64,000 bases of DNA from Granulicella mallensis (GCF_014203225.1 NZ_JACHIO010000022.1:1-64000), one strand, 5' to 3'. Shown: positions 7,805 through 17,009, numbered from the stretch's first letter. Notes: generated by a model not told the origin, from the letters alone. Translations and numbers: made by a program.

Positions 7805-9905
7805 GAGGGCCTCCTTCGGCTGCGAAGGCCGGGGGTGCTTTGAGCGGCGAGTTGCGAGGTTCGAGTGGCGAGTCGGCTGTGACTTCAACGCGACGGGTTC
7901 CGGGTTTCAGTGGGGGAACCAGCGCGATGAACGTGCCGAAGATGATGACGCCGACGCCGATCCAGATCCAGTTCACCAGTGGGTTCAGGAAGACCTTGAT
8001 GATGGGGCGATCGGTTTCGGGATTACGGCCCATGAAGACGACGTAGAGGTCGCGGGCCAGCGTGGAGTGGATCGCGACGATGGTCGAGGTCTGCTGGCTG
8101 GCGGTATAGAAGCGGCGCTCGGGAGTGAGCTGCGTGATCTTCTTGTTGCCGTGGTAGACGTCGAGCAGGGCGAAGTCGGTGTCGTAGTTGGCGTTGGAGT
8201 CCTGCGAGTAGCTCTGGCAGACGATCTTGTAGCCATTGAGCTGGATGGAGTCGCCGAAGCCCATCTCGAGTTCTTTGCTCTGGTTGAAGGCGGAGCCCGC
8301 AAGGCCGATGAACATGACCACCACGCCGAAGTGGATCAGGTAGCCGCCGTAGCGGCGTGTGTTGCGGCGGACGAGCGTGATGGCGGATGCCGCAAGATTC
8401 TGGCTGGTCTGCGTGCGGATGACACCTGCGCCACGCAGGAACTCGGCGAAGATGGCGGTGATGACACCCGCGCCCAGGGCGAAGCAGACCAGGGCGTAGA
8501 TGCCGGCGGTGGCGTCGTCATCCTTCCAGGGGCGAACGCCGCAGGCCATCAGCACGATGGCCGTTGCGAGGACGGCGATGCAGGGCAGGATGAAGTTGCG
8601 GCGGATGGAGCGCAGGGAGGTAGACCGCCATGACAGCAGGGGGCCAATACCTGTAAGGAGAATCAGCGCCAGACCGACGGGAACGGCGACACGGTTGAAG
8701 AACGGCGGTCCCATCGTGACCTTGGAGCCCTGTACAAACTCGCTCAGAACGGGGAACAGCGTGCCCCAGAGGACCGTGAAGCAGGCGGCGAGCAGGATCA
8801 GGTTGTTGAACAGGAAGCTGGATTCGCGAGAGACGAGCGATTCGAGCCTGTTTTCGGCCTTGAGGTGGTCGCGCTGATAGAGGAAGGTGAACAGGCACAC
8901 GATGAAGATCACGACCATGAAGCTCGTGAACCAGGAGCCGATGGAGCTCTGTGCGAAGGCGTGCACGGAGCTGACGAGACCGGAGCGTGTGAGGTTGGTG
9001 CCGAGGATGGTGAGGAGGAAGGTGGTGAAGATGAGCCAGACGTTCCAGCCCTTCATCATGCCGCGCTTCTCCTGCATCATGACGGAGTGCAGGAAGGCGG
9101 TGCCGGTGAGCCAGGGAAGGAAGCTGGCGTTTTCGACGGGGTCCCAGCCCCAGTAGCCGCCCCAGCCGAGCACGGCGTAGGCCCAGTGCATGCCGAGGCA
9201 GATGCCGCAGGTGAGGAAGAGCCAGGTGACCATGGTCCAGCGGCGGGTGATGTGTATCCACTTTTCGCCGGGGTAGCGCATCATCAGCGCGCCCAGGGCG
9301 AAGGCGAAGGGCACGGAGAAGCCGACGTAGCCGAGGTAGAGCATCGGCGGATGGATGACCATCTCGGGGTATTGCAGGAGCGGGTTGAGACCGAAGCCGT
9401 CGGCGGGGGCTACACCTCCGGGCACGATGGCGAATGGTGGAGCGGCGAAGACCAGCAGCAGGAGGAAGAAGACCTGCACTGCGGCGAGAATGGTCGAGGC
9501 GTAGGCGCTGAGCGTGATGTCGACCTTGTGGCGCAGGCGCAGGACGAAGCCGTAGGCGGCGAGCAGCCAGGCCCAGAGCAGCAGGGAGCCTTCCTGTCCG
9601 GACCAGAGCGCGGAGAACTTATAGGCGGAGGCCAGAGCGCGGTTGGTGTGGTGCAGGATGTAATCGACGGAGTAGTCGTTGGTGAAGGCCGCCCAGATGA
9701 GCGCGAAGGCCGCGCAGGAGACGGCGATGAAGCTGGCGATGCCGGCCCGGCGCGAGGTTTCGCGCAGGTTTTCGGGGGAGACGGCAAGCTGCCGCCCGGT
9801 GGAGATGGCCCAGAGCGAAAACGCTCCTGACAGGAGCGTGTAGGTGCAGAGCACCAGGGCCAGGAGCAGTGAAAAGCTGCCAAAGGACGGCATTGGATGA
9901 GGCAT
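7797..9905 (-). CDS. ccmF: Cytochrome c heme lyase subunit CcmF
   Basis: CcmF is the integral membrane part of the heme lyase that attaches heme to apocytochromes c. This 702-residue polytopic protein carries the WWD heme-handling motif WGGYWGWDPVENASFLPWL in the first third and a large periplasmic loop near the C-terminus (about 530-640) before the last membrane span, as in the family. A second in-frame ATG at 9893 is also possible. The pair ccmF-ccmH stands alone here; ccmA-E are not in the window. Confidence 0.95.
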   Translation of the reverse strand: MPHPMPSFGSFSLLLALVLCTYTLLSGAFSLWAISTGRQLAVSPENLRETSRRAGIASFIAVSCAAFALIWAAFTNDYSVDYILHHTNRALASAYKFSALWSGQEGSLLLWAWLLAAYGFVLRLRHKVDITLSAYASTILAAVQVFFLLLLVFAAPPFAIVPGGVAPADGFGLNPLLQYPEMVIHPPMLYLGYVGFSVPFAFALGALMMRYPGEKWIHITRRWTMVTWLFLTCGICLGMHWAYAVLGWGGYWGWDPVENASFLPWLTGTAFLHSVMMQEKRGMMKGWNVWLIFTTFLLTILGTNLTRSGLVSSVHAFAQSSIGSWFTSFMVVIFIVCLFTFLYQRDHLKAENRLESLVSRESSFLFNNLILLAACFTVLWGTLFPVLSEFVQGSKVTMGPPFFNRVAVPVGLALILLTGIGPLLSWRSTSLRSIRRNFILPCIAVLATAIVLMACGVRPWKDDDATAGIYALVCFALGAGVITAIFAEFLRGAGVIRTQTSQNLAASAITLVRRNTRRYGGYLIHFGVVVMFIGLAGSAFNQSKELEMGFGDSIQLNGYKIVCQSYSQDSNANYDTDFALLDVYHGNKKITQLTPERRFYTASQQTSTIVAIHSTLARDLYVVFMGRNPETDRPIIKVFLNPLVNWIWIGVGVIIFGTFIALVPPLKPGTRRVEVTADSPLEPRNSPLKAPPAFAAEGGPRV

Positions 9906-9980
9906 TCGCGAGGGTATCCTTCGCTCACTATTCTCTCAAACTTCAGGCGGAGAAGACGGAGAGAAGCGAAGTCCCGTGCG

Positions 9981-10352
9981 CTATTCGGTGTTTGTGACCA
10001 GCCGATGGACGCTGGCGAGCAGATTATCGGGCAGCAGGGGCTTGAGGCGGAAGTGGATTCCGAGGCCGGCGTACTCCTCTTCGGCCTCCACCATGCCGCT
10101 GATGACCAGCACCGGAATCTTTGGCTGGAACTCGCGCAGTTTGCGGACAAACTCGTTGCCATTCATGCAGGGCATGATGTGGTCGGTGAGGATGAGGTCG
10201 ATCGGGGAGGGGAACTCTTCGCTGCGGAACTGCTCGAGGGCGCGTTCGGGGTTGAGCACAGCAATGACAAAATAACCGGCTCGTTTGAGAATCGTCTGTC
10301 GTGTCGCTGCCTGAACGGCGTTATCGTCGATGAGCAAAATGGTGGCGGGCAT
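9981..10352 (-). CDS. Single-domain response regulator (receiver only)
   Basis: A CheY-like receiver of 123 residues with all switch residues: acidic pair Asp9-Asp10, phospho-acceptor Asp57 (ILTDHIMP), Ser85 (VISG) and Lys104 (RLKP). No output domain follows, so it signals through protein contact or phosphotransfer. The frame is open to 10526, but that part translates a homopurine tract into poly-Pro. I chose ATG at 10352, preceded by AAGGA. No histidine kinase is adjacent. It ends 75 bp before the ccmF start on the same strand, so read-through into ccmF is possible. Confidence 0.9.
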   Translation of the reverse strand: MPATILLIDDNAVQAATRQTILKRAGYFVIAVLNPERALEQFRSEEFPSPIDLILTDHIMPCMNGNEFVRKLREFQPKIPVLVISGMVEAEEEYAGLGIHFRLKPLLPDNLLASVHRLVTNTE

Positions 10353-10607
10353 GCATTCCTTAGTCCAGGTTTTGTGTGTACCGAGCAACATCGATACCTG
10401 CGGGCCGGCTGCCAGCGGAATCCGCGGCTTGTTGAAGTGGATGCAGAATTCAGAATAAAGGCTGTCTGAGATTTTTCGTATAAGCAAAAGATGAAATGTT
10501 GGGGGGGGAGGGGGTTGGGGCATCAAACGAGCCAGATAGAGGTGGCTGCAAGTTTGGTTGCTGCGGGCCGGGCGGTTGCAGCGGGTGGCTCGTTGGGGGG
10601 ATCTTCG

Positions 10608-10647
10608 GCGCCAGTTATGATCTGGCGACGAAAGTCATAACTGGCGC
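10608..10647. promoter_or_regulatory. Perfect 13-bp inverted repeat
   Basis: Arms GCGCCAGTTATGA (10608-10620) and TCATAACTGGCGC (10635-10647) are exact reverse complements with a 14-nt spacer. It lies just after the cupin stop and upstream of the response regulator. No T-run follows on either strand, so it is a less typical terminator and could be a regulator-binding site. In the rest of the gap 10353-10661 I see only a G-rich homopurine tract at about 10499-10520. Confidence 0.6.
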
Positions 10648-10661
10648 ATGCAGAAGGAAGG

Positions 10662-11138
10662 TTACCCCAGAATCGGAGGTCCGAGCGTGGTTACACGAAA
10701 CTGGGCAGTCAAGGCGGCAAAGTCGATCTCGCCACCCTGGGCGATGATGACCAGGGCCTCTTCGCAGCCACCCGGCGTGGCCGTAAACAGTAGCCGGACC
10801 GGTTTGTCGCTGGGATTACCCCAGGCGTGTGGGATGCCGCGCTTCATCTCCACGGTTTGACCTGCCGTGGCCTCGATCGTCTGCTTGCCCAGAACGACCC
10901 GGGCGGAACCTTCCAGGACGAGAAGGTACTCGTCTTCCTTCTCGTGAACGTGCAGTGGGGTGCTGTCTCCGGGATCGGCAACGATCTCCACGATGGAGTA
11001 ATCGCCATCGGTAGCGGCTGCAGGGACTCGGACGCAGAAACGCTCTCCCGGTCTTGCCGTCAGCCATTTTGCTTCGTTGGCTGCATTCTCTTGATTCTTC
11101 AAAGTAAACCTGCCTGTTTGTGAGATGGGACCCAGCAC
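10662..11138 (-). CDS. Cupin-domain protein
   Basis: A single-domain cupin of about 150 residues. The first metal-binding motif is TPLHVHEKEDEYLLVLEG (two His and a Glu) and the second is GIPHAWGNP (His), so a metal site is likely complete. Function cannot be set from the fold; candidates include small-molecule binding, dioxygenase or isomerase roles. The longest start is GTG at 11138 with no clear ribosome-binding site; TTG at 11102 (after GGCAGG) is an alternative and would trim 12 residues. It is a single gene, flanked by an inverted repeat on its 3' side. Confidence 0.85.
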   Translation of the reverse strand: MLGPISQTGRFTLKNQENAANEAKWLTARPGERFCVRVPAAATDGDYSIVEIVADPGDSTPLHVHEKEDEYLLVLEGSARVVLGKQTIEATAGQTVEMKRGIPHAWGNPSDKPVRLLFTATPGGCEEALVIIAQGGEIDFAALTAQFRVTTLGPPILG

Positions 11139-11273
11139 AAAAATGCTTAATCTTTGGCAAGGCTAGCAAGCTGTGCCGGTAAAAGGTGTCTTTTATCTGT
11201 CATTTAAGGGATTGAGGTCCGCCACAGGGATGGGTGACAGGGTGGGACGACACAGCATAGAGACCTGGCACAA

Positions 11274-11515
11274 GGTTGAGCCCCGAAGGGGCGGAGCTAT
11301 CAAAGCCCAGGGTGAAACCCTGGGTTACAGGGGCAGGAGGTGGTTAGCCCTGAAAGGGCGATCTACCCTGGTTGACCGAGATAGGTCGCCCCTTCAGGGC
11401 TCTGCTTTCTCTAGGGTCCGTAACCCAGGGTTCCGGCGACACGGCGAGCAAAGAACGCTCGCCAGCCGCCTCCACCCTGGGCTGGGATATGTCGCCCCTT
11501 TGGGGCTTGGTTTGG
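11274..11515. repeat. Family A repeat, copy 2, with an extra inverted half
   Basis: Positions 11387-11508 match copy 1 (771-890) almost base for base. The preceding segment (11281-11360) holds inverted pieces of the same motifs (CCCAGGGTGAAACCCTGGG, GCCCTGAAAGGGC), so this locus is a larger palindromic cluster. It contains an open frame that I reject as a gene. Confidence 0.8.
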
Positions 11516-11554
11516 TGCCATAGCGGAATCCAACCTTTACCAGAATGTTTTGTG

Positions 11555-11660
11555 GCACGCTATTTTTGTGGCGCGCTGAAGCGCGTTCCCTCAGCGGCTA
11601 AAGCCGCGTGCCGGAATGAGCTTTTATGGCACGGGTGAACCCGTGCCCTTAACGAAACAT
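11555..11660. repeat. Cluster of short palindromes (family D-like)
   Basis: Three successive hairpins with the pattern arm-TAA/GAA-arm are seen: GCGCGCTGAAGCGCG, GCGGCTAAAGCCGC and GGCACGGGTGAACCCGTGCC. Downstream to 11824, where the kinase gene begins, I see two copies of CCCTTAACGAAA and of GTGACTTGTT but no gene. Confidence 0.65.
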
Positions 11661-11824
11661 GGGCCGTCCCTTAACGAAATGTGACTTGTTTCATGTGGCC
11701 TGTTCTGCAACGAAGGTGACTTGTTCGGGACCCGCGGTAATTAGCATTGGCACGCCATAATCAGCGAGCGGAGGATATAACCACAGGAGCCCCAGCGTAA
11801 TTCTTCCACACGAATTATTTCCAA

Positions 11825-14317
11825 ATGCCTGATAATACGGCTATGAAGCGCCGCGTTATCAAGCAATATGAGTTCATACGCAAGATCGGCGCGGGTGGCA
11901 GCGGCGTTGTGTTTCTGGCCAACGACACGCTGCTGCAACGCCCGGTGGTCTTGAAGCTGCTCAAACGCGGCTCGCAGACTCCTGAACAGATGCGTACGAT
12001 CCAGATGCGCGAGGCGCGGCTGGCCTCGGCGATCGATCATCCGAATGTCTGCGCGATCTATGAGGTCGGCGAGGCGGATGACGAAGCCTACATCGTCATG
12101 CAGTACATTCCGGGCAAGTCGCTGGACAAGGTGATTGAAGAGGGCCCGGCCAGCGCGCAGCTCGTGCTTTCAAGCGGCATGCAGATCTCCGACGGTCTGG
12201 CTGCCGCGCACAATCTTGGCATCTTTCACCGTGACCTGAAGCCGGCCAACGTCATGCTGACCGATGGCGGACTGATTAAGATCCTCGACTTCGGGCTGGC
12301 CCGGCAGTTGAAGCGTGAGAACGTGGACTTCGACCCTGCCGGTCCGGCGCAGATGCAGTCGGCCGCTTTGGCCGGACAGACCTATACGGCGCGCGGCGGA
12401 ACGATCGCCTACATGGCCCCGGAGCAGTTTGTGACCGGGCAGAGCAGTATCCAGAGCGACATCTTCGCGCTGGGGTTGATCCTCTACGAGATGGTCAGCG
12501 GACGGCATCCGTTCCATCGTCCCGATGGCCAGGAGCTGCAGAGCATTCGCGCGATCCAGTTCGCGGAGCCGCCGCCGCTGCGCGAGATCGTTCCGGACCT
12601 CTCGGTGGAGCTGGAGAGCGTGATTCTACGCTGCCTCGCGAAACAGCCCTCGGAGCGCTATGCTTCGGCTGCGGAGGTGCGCGAGAGCCTGAAGACGATC
12701 GTGAAGACGCTCCAGCTCGACTCGGTTGTCATGCCGGGCGAGGGCGCGATCAACATGCCAGCGCAACAGCGGCTCGATATGGAGACGCCCGAGGAAGAGA
12801 AGCGTACGACAGGCATCCTCTCGATGCTGGCGGAGCGCTTTCGCGAGAGCGTTACGAGCACGACGAACAAGGGAACGAGCATTGTTGTTCTGCCGTTCGT
12901 GAATCTTGGCACGACGGCTGCGACGCCGTTCTACGGCTACGCGCTGGCCGATGCGCTGGCGGCGCGTCTGGCCAAGGTCCCGGCGCTGGTAGTGCGGCCT
13001 TCGAGCGCCCTGATGAATGTACCGACGCAGCAACTGGACCCGCTCAGCGTGGGGCGCAAGTTGATGGTGAACTACGTTCTGGCAGGCAGCTTTCTGCGCT
13101 CGGAGAGCGGGTTCGATTTGAACTGGCAGTTGCTGGATGTCGAGGGGCAGAGCGTTCGGACGGGCGGCGCGATCAGCGTGCAGAGCTTCGATCTGATCTC
13201 GGTGCAGACGGAGATCTGCGACGAGGTCTTCGGTGAGCTGCATGGATTTGGAGATCTGCAGGGAGGCATGGGCGAGCCGCAGCGCAGGGATGCGCTGGGA
13301 GGCAACGTCTCGGAGGAGTACCTGCAGGCACGCGCGCTGTTGTCCTCGTTCATGTCGAGAACCGGAAACCGCGAGGAACTGGATCGGGCACGCGAGCTCT
13401 TTGCCCGCGTCGTCGTGCAGGATGCGGCTTATGCACCGGGATGGTCGGGCCTGGGGATTACGCACCTGCAGTATGCGCGGCACGGGTTGGGCGGGCAGAT
13501 GCATGTGCTGGAGGCGCGGCGCGCCTTCGACCGCGCGCTGGAGCTGGATTCGGGATCGGTTGAGGCGAATCTCTATCGCGTGTACATGCTGCTCTCGCGC
13601 GGTGAAAAAGAGAGCGCCCGGCATGGTATCGAGCATCTGTTGCAGCAGGCTGACAACGACTGGAACGTCCATCTTGTCGCGGGCATGACGTTGCGCATCG
13701 ACGGCATGTATGAAGAGGCCCTGGACCAGTTCAATATCTCACTGCGACTGAATCCATCGAATGCGGCGATGATCTATAACCATCGTGCCAGGGTTTATCA
13801 GTATCAGAATCAGTTGGAGCTGGCGGCGGACGAGATCGAGAAGGGGCTCACGCTGGAGCCGAGGCAGCCGTTGCTGCGCATCTCGCTGGGATATCAGCAG
13901 ATGCGCGAAGGCCAGTTGTCGCGGGCGGTGGATACGCTGGAGAGCGTTATCCGCGATGATGCGACGCTGCGGATCGTGTTTCCGACGATTGCGATGTGCT
14001 ACGTGCAGCTCGGCGACCGGCATAAGGCGGCGGAGTTCATCCTGGAAGAGACGCTGGCTGCGGCTGAGGCCGATAGCGAGATGGCTTACAGGTTGGCGAC
14101 TTATTTTGCGGTGGAAGGGGATGAGTCCGAAGCCCTGCACTGGCTGCGTCGCGCGATCTACCTGGGGAATGAGAACTATCCGTGGTTCAGCAAGAATCCG
14201 GCATGGCGCGGCATGAGCGATCATGGGGACTTTCAGCGCGCGCTGGAGGATTTGAAGAAGAGCTATCGGAGAAATCAGAAGAACTGGAAGCGGTTGTTGT
14301 CGCAGGTGATGCGGTAG
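11825..14317 (+). CDS. Ser/Thr protein kinase with FlgO-like and TPR regions
   Basis: A Hanks-type kinase of 830 residues. The catalytic domain shows the glycine loop GAGGSGVV (22-29), Lys44 in VVLKLLK, HRDLKPANV (His135-Asp137), DFG (155-157) and a GTIAYMAPEQ activation-segment end. A central domain (about 325-460: SIVVLPFVNLG, YALADALAARL, VNYVLAGSFLR) resembles the FlgO-like region found in adenylate-cyclase-like regulators. The C-terminal half is a series of tetratricopeptide repeats (about 500-800). No transmembrane segment is evident, so this looks cytoplasmic. Such kinase-TPR fusions are abundant in Acidobacteriota. No phosphatase partner is adjacent. Confidence 0.93.
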   Translation: MPDNTAMKRRVIKQYEFIRKIGAGGSGVVFLANDTLLQRPVVLKLLKRGSQTPEQMRTIQMREARLASAIDHPNVCAIYEVGEADDEAYIVMQYIPGKSLDKVIEEGPASAQLVLSSGMQISDGLAAAHNLGIFHRDLKPANVMLTDGGLIKILDFGLARQLKRENVDFDPAGPAQMQSAALAGQTYTARGGTIAYMAPEQFVTGQSSIQSDIFALGLILYEMVSGRHPFHRPDGQELQSIRAIQFAEPPPLREIVPDLSVELESVILRCLAKQPSERYASAAEVRESLKTIVKTLQLDSVVMPGEGAINMPAQQRLDMETPEEEKRTTGILSMLAERFRESVTSTTNKGTSIVVLPFVNLGTTAATPFYGYALADALAARLAKVPALVVRPSSALMNVPTQQLDPLSVGRKLMVNYVLAGSFLRSESGFDLNWQLLDVEGQSVRTGGAISVQSFDLISVQTEICDEVFGELHGFGDLQGGMGEPQRRDALGGNVSEEYLQARALLSSFMSRTGNREELDRARELFARVVVQDAAYAPGWSGLGITHLQYARHGLGGQMHVLEARRAFDRALELDSGSVEANLYRVYMLLSRGEKESARHGIEHLLQQADNDWNVHLVAGMTLRIDGMYEEALDQFNISLRLNPSNAAMIYNHRARVYQYQNQLELAADEIEKGLTLEPRQPLLRISLGYQQMREGQLSRAVDTLESVIRDDATLRIVFPTIAMCYVQLGDRHKAAEFILEETLAAAEADSEMAYRLATYFAVEGDESEALHWLRRAIYLGNENYPWFSKNPAWRGMSDHGDFQRALEDLKKSYRRNQKNWKRLLSQVMR

Positions 14318-14329
14318 GGCTGGGCGGGT

Positions 14330-14462
14330 ATGAGCGAAGAGCGGGAGGAAGCAGGTTCCTCGGCTGCGCCTCGGAATGACAACCAGAAAAGCAAAGGCAA
14401 CAGCAACCGCGGAAGCAGATTCCCTGCGGGAATGACAACTAGAAAGGCAAAGGCAAAGGCAA
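14330..14462 (+). repeat. Family B repeat, two tandem units
   Basis: The first unit (GGGAGGAAGCAGGTTCCTCG to ACAACCAGAAAAGCAA) and a second shorter unit (GCAGATTCCCTGCGGGAATG to ACTAGAAAGGCAAAGGC) match the arrangement at 5640-5740. It follows the kinase stop by about 12 bp. Confidence 0.75.
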
Positions 14463-14488
14463 AAACGGCCCCTCATGGGGCCGTTTGA
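14461..14488. terminator. Bidirectional rho-independent terminator
   Basis: AAACGGCCCC-TCAT-GGGGCCGTTT forms a 10-bp perfect stem with a 4-nt loop. On the minus strand a run of five T follows, so it should end transcription of the glycine-zipper gene. On the plus strand a weaker TTTGATTTG follows and may serve the kinase gene. Confidence 0.85.
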
Positions 14489-14505
14489 TTTGTTATGAGT
14501 TGGAA

Positions 14506-15405
14506 CTAGCGGTTGGCGGGTTCGAGAGGCATGGGCTGCGTCAGGCTGAAGATAATCTCCGTGCCTGCGTGCAGGGTCTCCTGGTTCTCATGCTTCAGCC
14601 ACCAGACCGTGCCTACTCCGGCGCCGATGCCAGCGCCAACTACTGCGCCTACTCCGCCGCCAACTACTGCGCCTGTGACTGCGGCTGCGCCTGTGGTGAG
14701 GCCGAGGGTCGTCAGTGTGCTTTTGCTGTGGTCGTTGCCGACAATGGTGCCTTCTCCGGAGACGTGCGAGTTGCGAATGTGCGCGAGGTCTACGACCTGG
14801 GCATCCAGACGATAGGTCACGCCGTCGGGCAGAGTCACGAACTCGGGCTGGAGATGGATGGAAGCGGAGCCGCTGATGCGGCGGCCTTCGTGGAGATTGC
14901 TGACGCGGCCGCTGAGAATGGAGCCGGCAGGGATGATGACCCGGCCGTGATGTTCGATGTTCTGGGTGAGCTGGGTGTGGAAGGCAGCACCGCGAGCAGT
15001 CGTTTGGGTAGAGATTTCGCTGTCGAGGACTGTTCTGAACAGGGTGCCTTCGGGCAGCTCATTGGCATTCGTCGGAACGTCGATGACGACACCGCTGTTG
15101 ATGTCATCGGTTACGGTCATGGGTGCTTCGCGGCGAACGATCTGCGCGGTTTCTACAGAGGGCTGATCTGAACCGTACGCAGGAGGGACATACGAGCGAT
15201 CATGCAGGACCGGAGCGGGTGCGGACGCATTGTCGACCGGGGTGCCTGCGGAGGGCTTTTGATAGTGCTGGGGCGGAGCCTGGGTGGTCGCCGAGATGGA
15301 GTCGTTGAGGTCTTCGGGGTGCGAAACTCCCGAGCTTTGCGCAAACAGAGGCGCTGCGAGCAGGAGGGAGGCGGCAGCGGTGAGACTGGGAATCGTGAGC
15401 TTCAT
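14506..15405 (-). CDS. Secreted glycine-zipper protein, TrbI/VirB10-like fold suspected
   Basis: The signal peptide MKLTIPSLTAAASLLLAAPL is followed by FAQSS, then a Pro/Ala-rich spacer. A central region of beta character (GTLFRTVLDSEIST, GRVIIPAGSILSGRV, VTLPDGVTYRLDAQ) follows, then a glycine zipper (VVGGGVGAVVGAGIGAGVG) and a C-terminal THAGTEIIF-like strand (LHAGTEIIFSLTQP). The order lifetime-of-IPAG, zipper and AGTEI resembles VirB10/TrbI-type beta-barrel domains, but there are no conjugation neighbours. ATG at 15405 has GAGG upstream; the frame open to 15432 is unlikely. Probable envelope protein of unknown role. Confidence 0.7.
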   Translation of the reverse strand: MKLTIPSLTAAASLLLAAPLFAQSSGVSHPEDLNDSISATTQAPPQHYQKPSAGTPVDNASAPAPVLHDRSYVPPAYGSDQPSVETAQIVRREAPMTVTDDINSGVVIDVPTNANELPEGTLFRTVLDSEISTQTTARGAAFHTQLTQNIEHHGRVIIPAGSILSGRVSNLHEGRRISGSASIHLQPEFVTLPDGVTYRLDAQVVDLAHIRNSHVSGEGTIVGNDHSKSTLTTLGLTTGAAAVTGAVVGGGVGAVVGAGIGAGVGTVWWLKHENQETLHAGTEIIFSLTQPMPLEPANR

Positions 15406-15527
15406 GGGGCCGGGTCCTCGCATAAGGCGCAAAGGCGCTTGTTTAGAGGATAAAGCGGTAGGAGGGGCTTTGGTGGGAATCGTGTTGCGAAGGCATCCGG
15501 CGGGTTAACACGGGGGGCTTTGTCTTT

Positions 15528-15689
15528 CGTCGTCATCCTGAGCCAACGGCGAAGGACCCCCGCATTGGTGGTGGCACAAGGGCATGGTGCCACCCAGACA
15601 AACGATGTCGGGTCAACGAGCAGCGTTCGCTCCAGTGGCATTGTGCAAAATGCGGGGGTCCTTCGCGTACCGCTCAGGATGACGACGAA
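15528..15689. repeat. Family C repeat, inverted pair
   Basis: The left arm (15528-15566, TCGTCGTCATCCTGAGC... to GACCCCCGCATT) and right arm (15649-15689, AATGCGGGGGTCCTTCGCGT and onward) are reverse complements around an 80-bp centre. It occupies the gap between the glycine-zipper gene and bshA, in which no gene is seen. Confidence 0.85.
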
Positions 15690-15705
15690 GAACAAACAAC
15701 GACAA

Positions 15706-16851
15706 TTACTTGCGTGGCCCCGTAGCGATCACGCGCTCGTAGTACTCCTCGTAGTGGGGGATGATGCGTGAGGCGCAGAACTTGTCCTGGGCGGTGCGTC
15801 GAGCGGCGAGGGACATGGCTTCGAGACGTGCGGGGTCGGTGAGAAGTGAGAGTGTGCCGGCGGCCATGCCGTCGATATCTCCGACTTCGTAGAGCAAGCC
15901 GTTGATGCCGTCTTCAATGAGCTCCGGTACGCCGCCCACACGAGTCGCGATGGCGGGAACGCGGCAGGCCATTGCCTCCAGCGCTGCGAGGCCGAAGGAC
16001 TCCATCTCGCTTGGCATCAGCATGAGGTCGGCGAGTCCGAGGAGTTCGTTGACGTTCTCCTGCTTGCCGAGAAATTCGACGCGGTTGGTGATGCCGTGAC
16101 GCCGGGCGAGAAACTCGGCGGCGGAGCGCTCGGGGCCGTCGCCGATGAGGAGGAGACGCGAGGGAACCTTAGGAGCGATACGGGCGAAGACCTCGACGAC
16201 ATCGAGCACGCGTTTGACGGGGCGGAAGTTGGAGAGGTGGACGAGGATGCGCTCGTCGGCAGAGGCGAAGCGGGGGCGTTGTTTGGCTACAAGCTCGGGG
16301 TCGCGGGTGTAGAAGTCGCAGTTGACGAAGTTGCGGATCACTTCGATGTCGCGCTTGATGCCGAAGGCCTCGTAGGTGCGGTCGCGCAGGTAGCTGGAGA
16401 TGGCGGTGACGCCGTCGGACTCTTCGATGCCGAAGCGGGTGATGGGAAGGTACGAGCGGTCGAGGCCGACGAGGGTGATGTCGGTGCCGTGGAGTGTCGT
16501 GATAAAGGGCAGATGGAGGCCGCGCGCGGCGAGCATCTGGCGAGCCAGTAGGGCGCTGACGCTATGCGGAATGGCGTAGTGGACGTGCAGGAGGTCGAGC
16601 GAATGAAGCTCCGCGACCTCGGCCATGCGGGTGGCGAGCGCGAGATCGTAGGGGGGGAACTCGAACAACGGGTAGTTCGAGACCGGGACCTCGTGATAGT
16701 GGATGTTGGCTTCGCGGCCGGTGAGGCGGAAGGGCTGCGAGTAGGTGATGAAGTGGATCTCATGCCCGCGTGCCGCGAGTTCGATGCCTAGTTCCGTGGC
16801 GACGACGCCGGAGCCGCCGTAGGTGGGGTAGCAGGTGATACCGATCTTCAT
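15706..16851 (-). CDS. bshA: N-acetyl-alpha-D-glucosaminyl L-malate synthase BshA
   Basis: A GT4 glycosyltransferase that joins GlcNAc to L-malate, the first step of bacillithiol synthesis. The N-terminus MKIGITCYPTYGGSGVVATE is diagnostic for BshA, and the length (381) matches the family. Other GT4 features are HLSNFRPVKRV, LLIGDGPERS, FLGKQENVNELL and the donor-site PSEMESFGLAALEAMAC. ATG at 16851 gives this exact start; the frame open to 16968 is not needed. bshB and bshC are not in the window. The downstream gene on the same strand, across a repeat, is unrelated. Confidence 0.93.
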   Translation of the reverse strand: MKIGITCYPTYGGSGVVATELGIELAARGHEIHFITYSQPFRLTGREANIHYHEVPVSNYPLFEFPPYDLALATRMAEVAELHSLDLLHVHYAIPHSVSALLARQMLAARGLHLPFITTLHGTDITLVGLDRSYLPITRFGIEESDGVTAISSYLRDRTYEAFGIKRDIEVIRNFVNCDFYTRDPELVAKQRPRFASADERILVHLSNFRPVKRVLDVVEVFARIAPKVPSRLLLIGDGPERSAAEFLARRHGITNRVEFLGKQENVNELLGLADLMLMPSEMESFGLAALEAMACRVPAIATRVGGVPELIEDGINGLLYEVGDIDGMAAGTLSLLTDPARLEAMSLAARRTAQDKFCASRIIPHYEEYYERVIATGPRK

Positions 16852-17009
16852 AGGGGTGGACTCGCGCTTCCAAAAATATCTTAGAACGGTACGTATAACT
16901 GGGCAGTAAAGTCTCTGGGCCGGTGCGAACGAGAGCCTTGACGCAAAGGTCGCGAAGAGAAGAGCCAAGGTTCGCTACGGCTGCCGTGATGAAGGTTAGC
17001 GTTCGTGGT

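Noticed and set aside
10499-10520. G-rich homopurine tract as a possible quadruplex regulator
   Set aside because: It is a single tract without the regular loop pattern; could be chance in a GC-rich genome.
11173-11523. Plus-strand frame upstream of the kinase
   Set aside because: It lies within the family A palindromic repeat cluster.
12626-13672. 348-codon frame antisense to the Ser/Thr kinase
   Set aside because: Arg/His/Leu-rich antisense shadow; the kinase frame has complete catalytic motifs.
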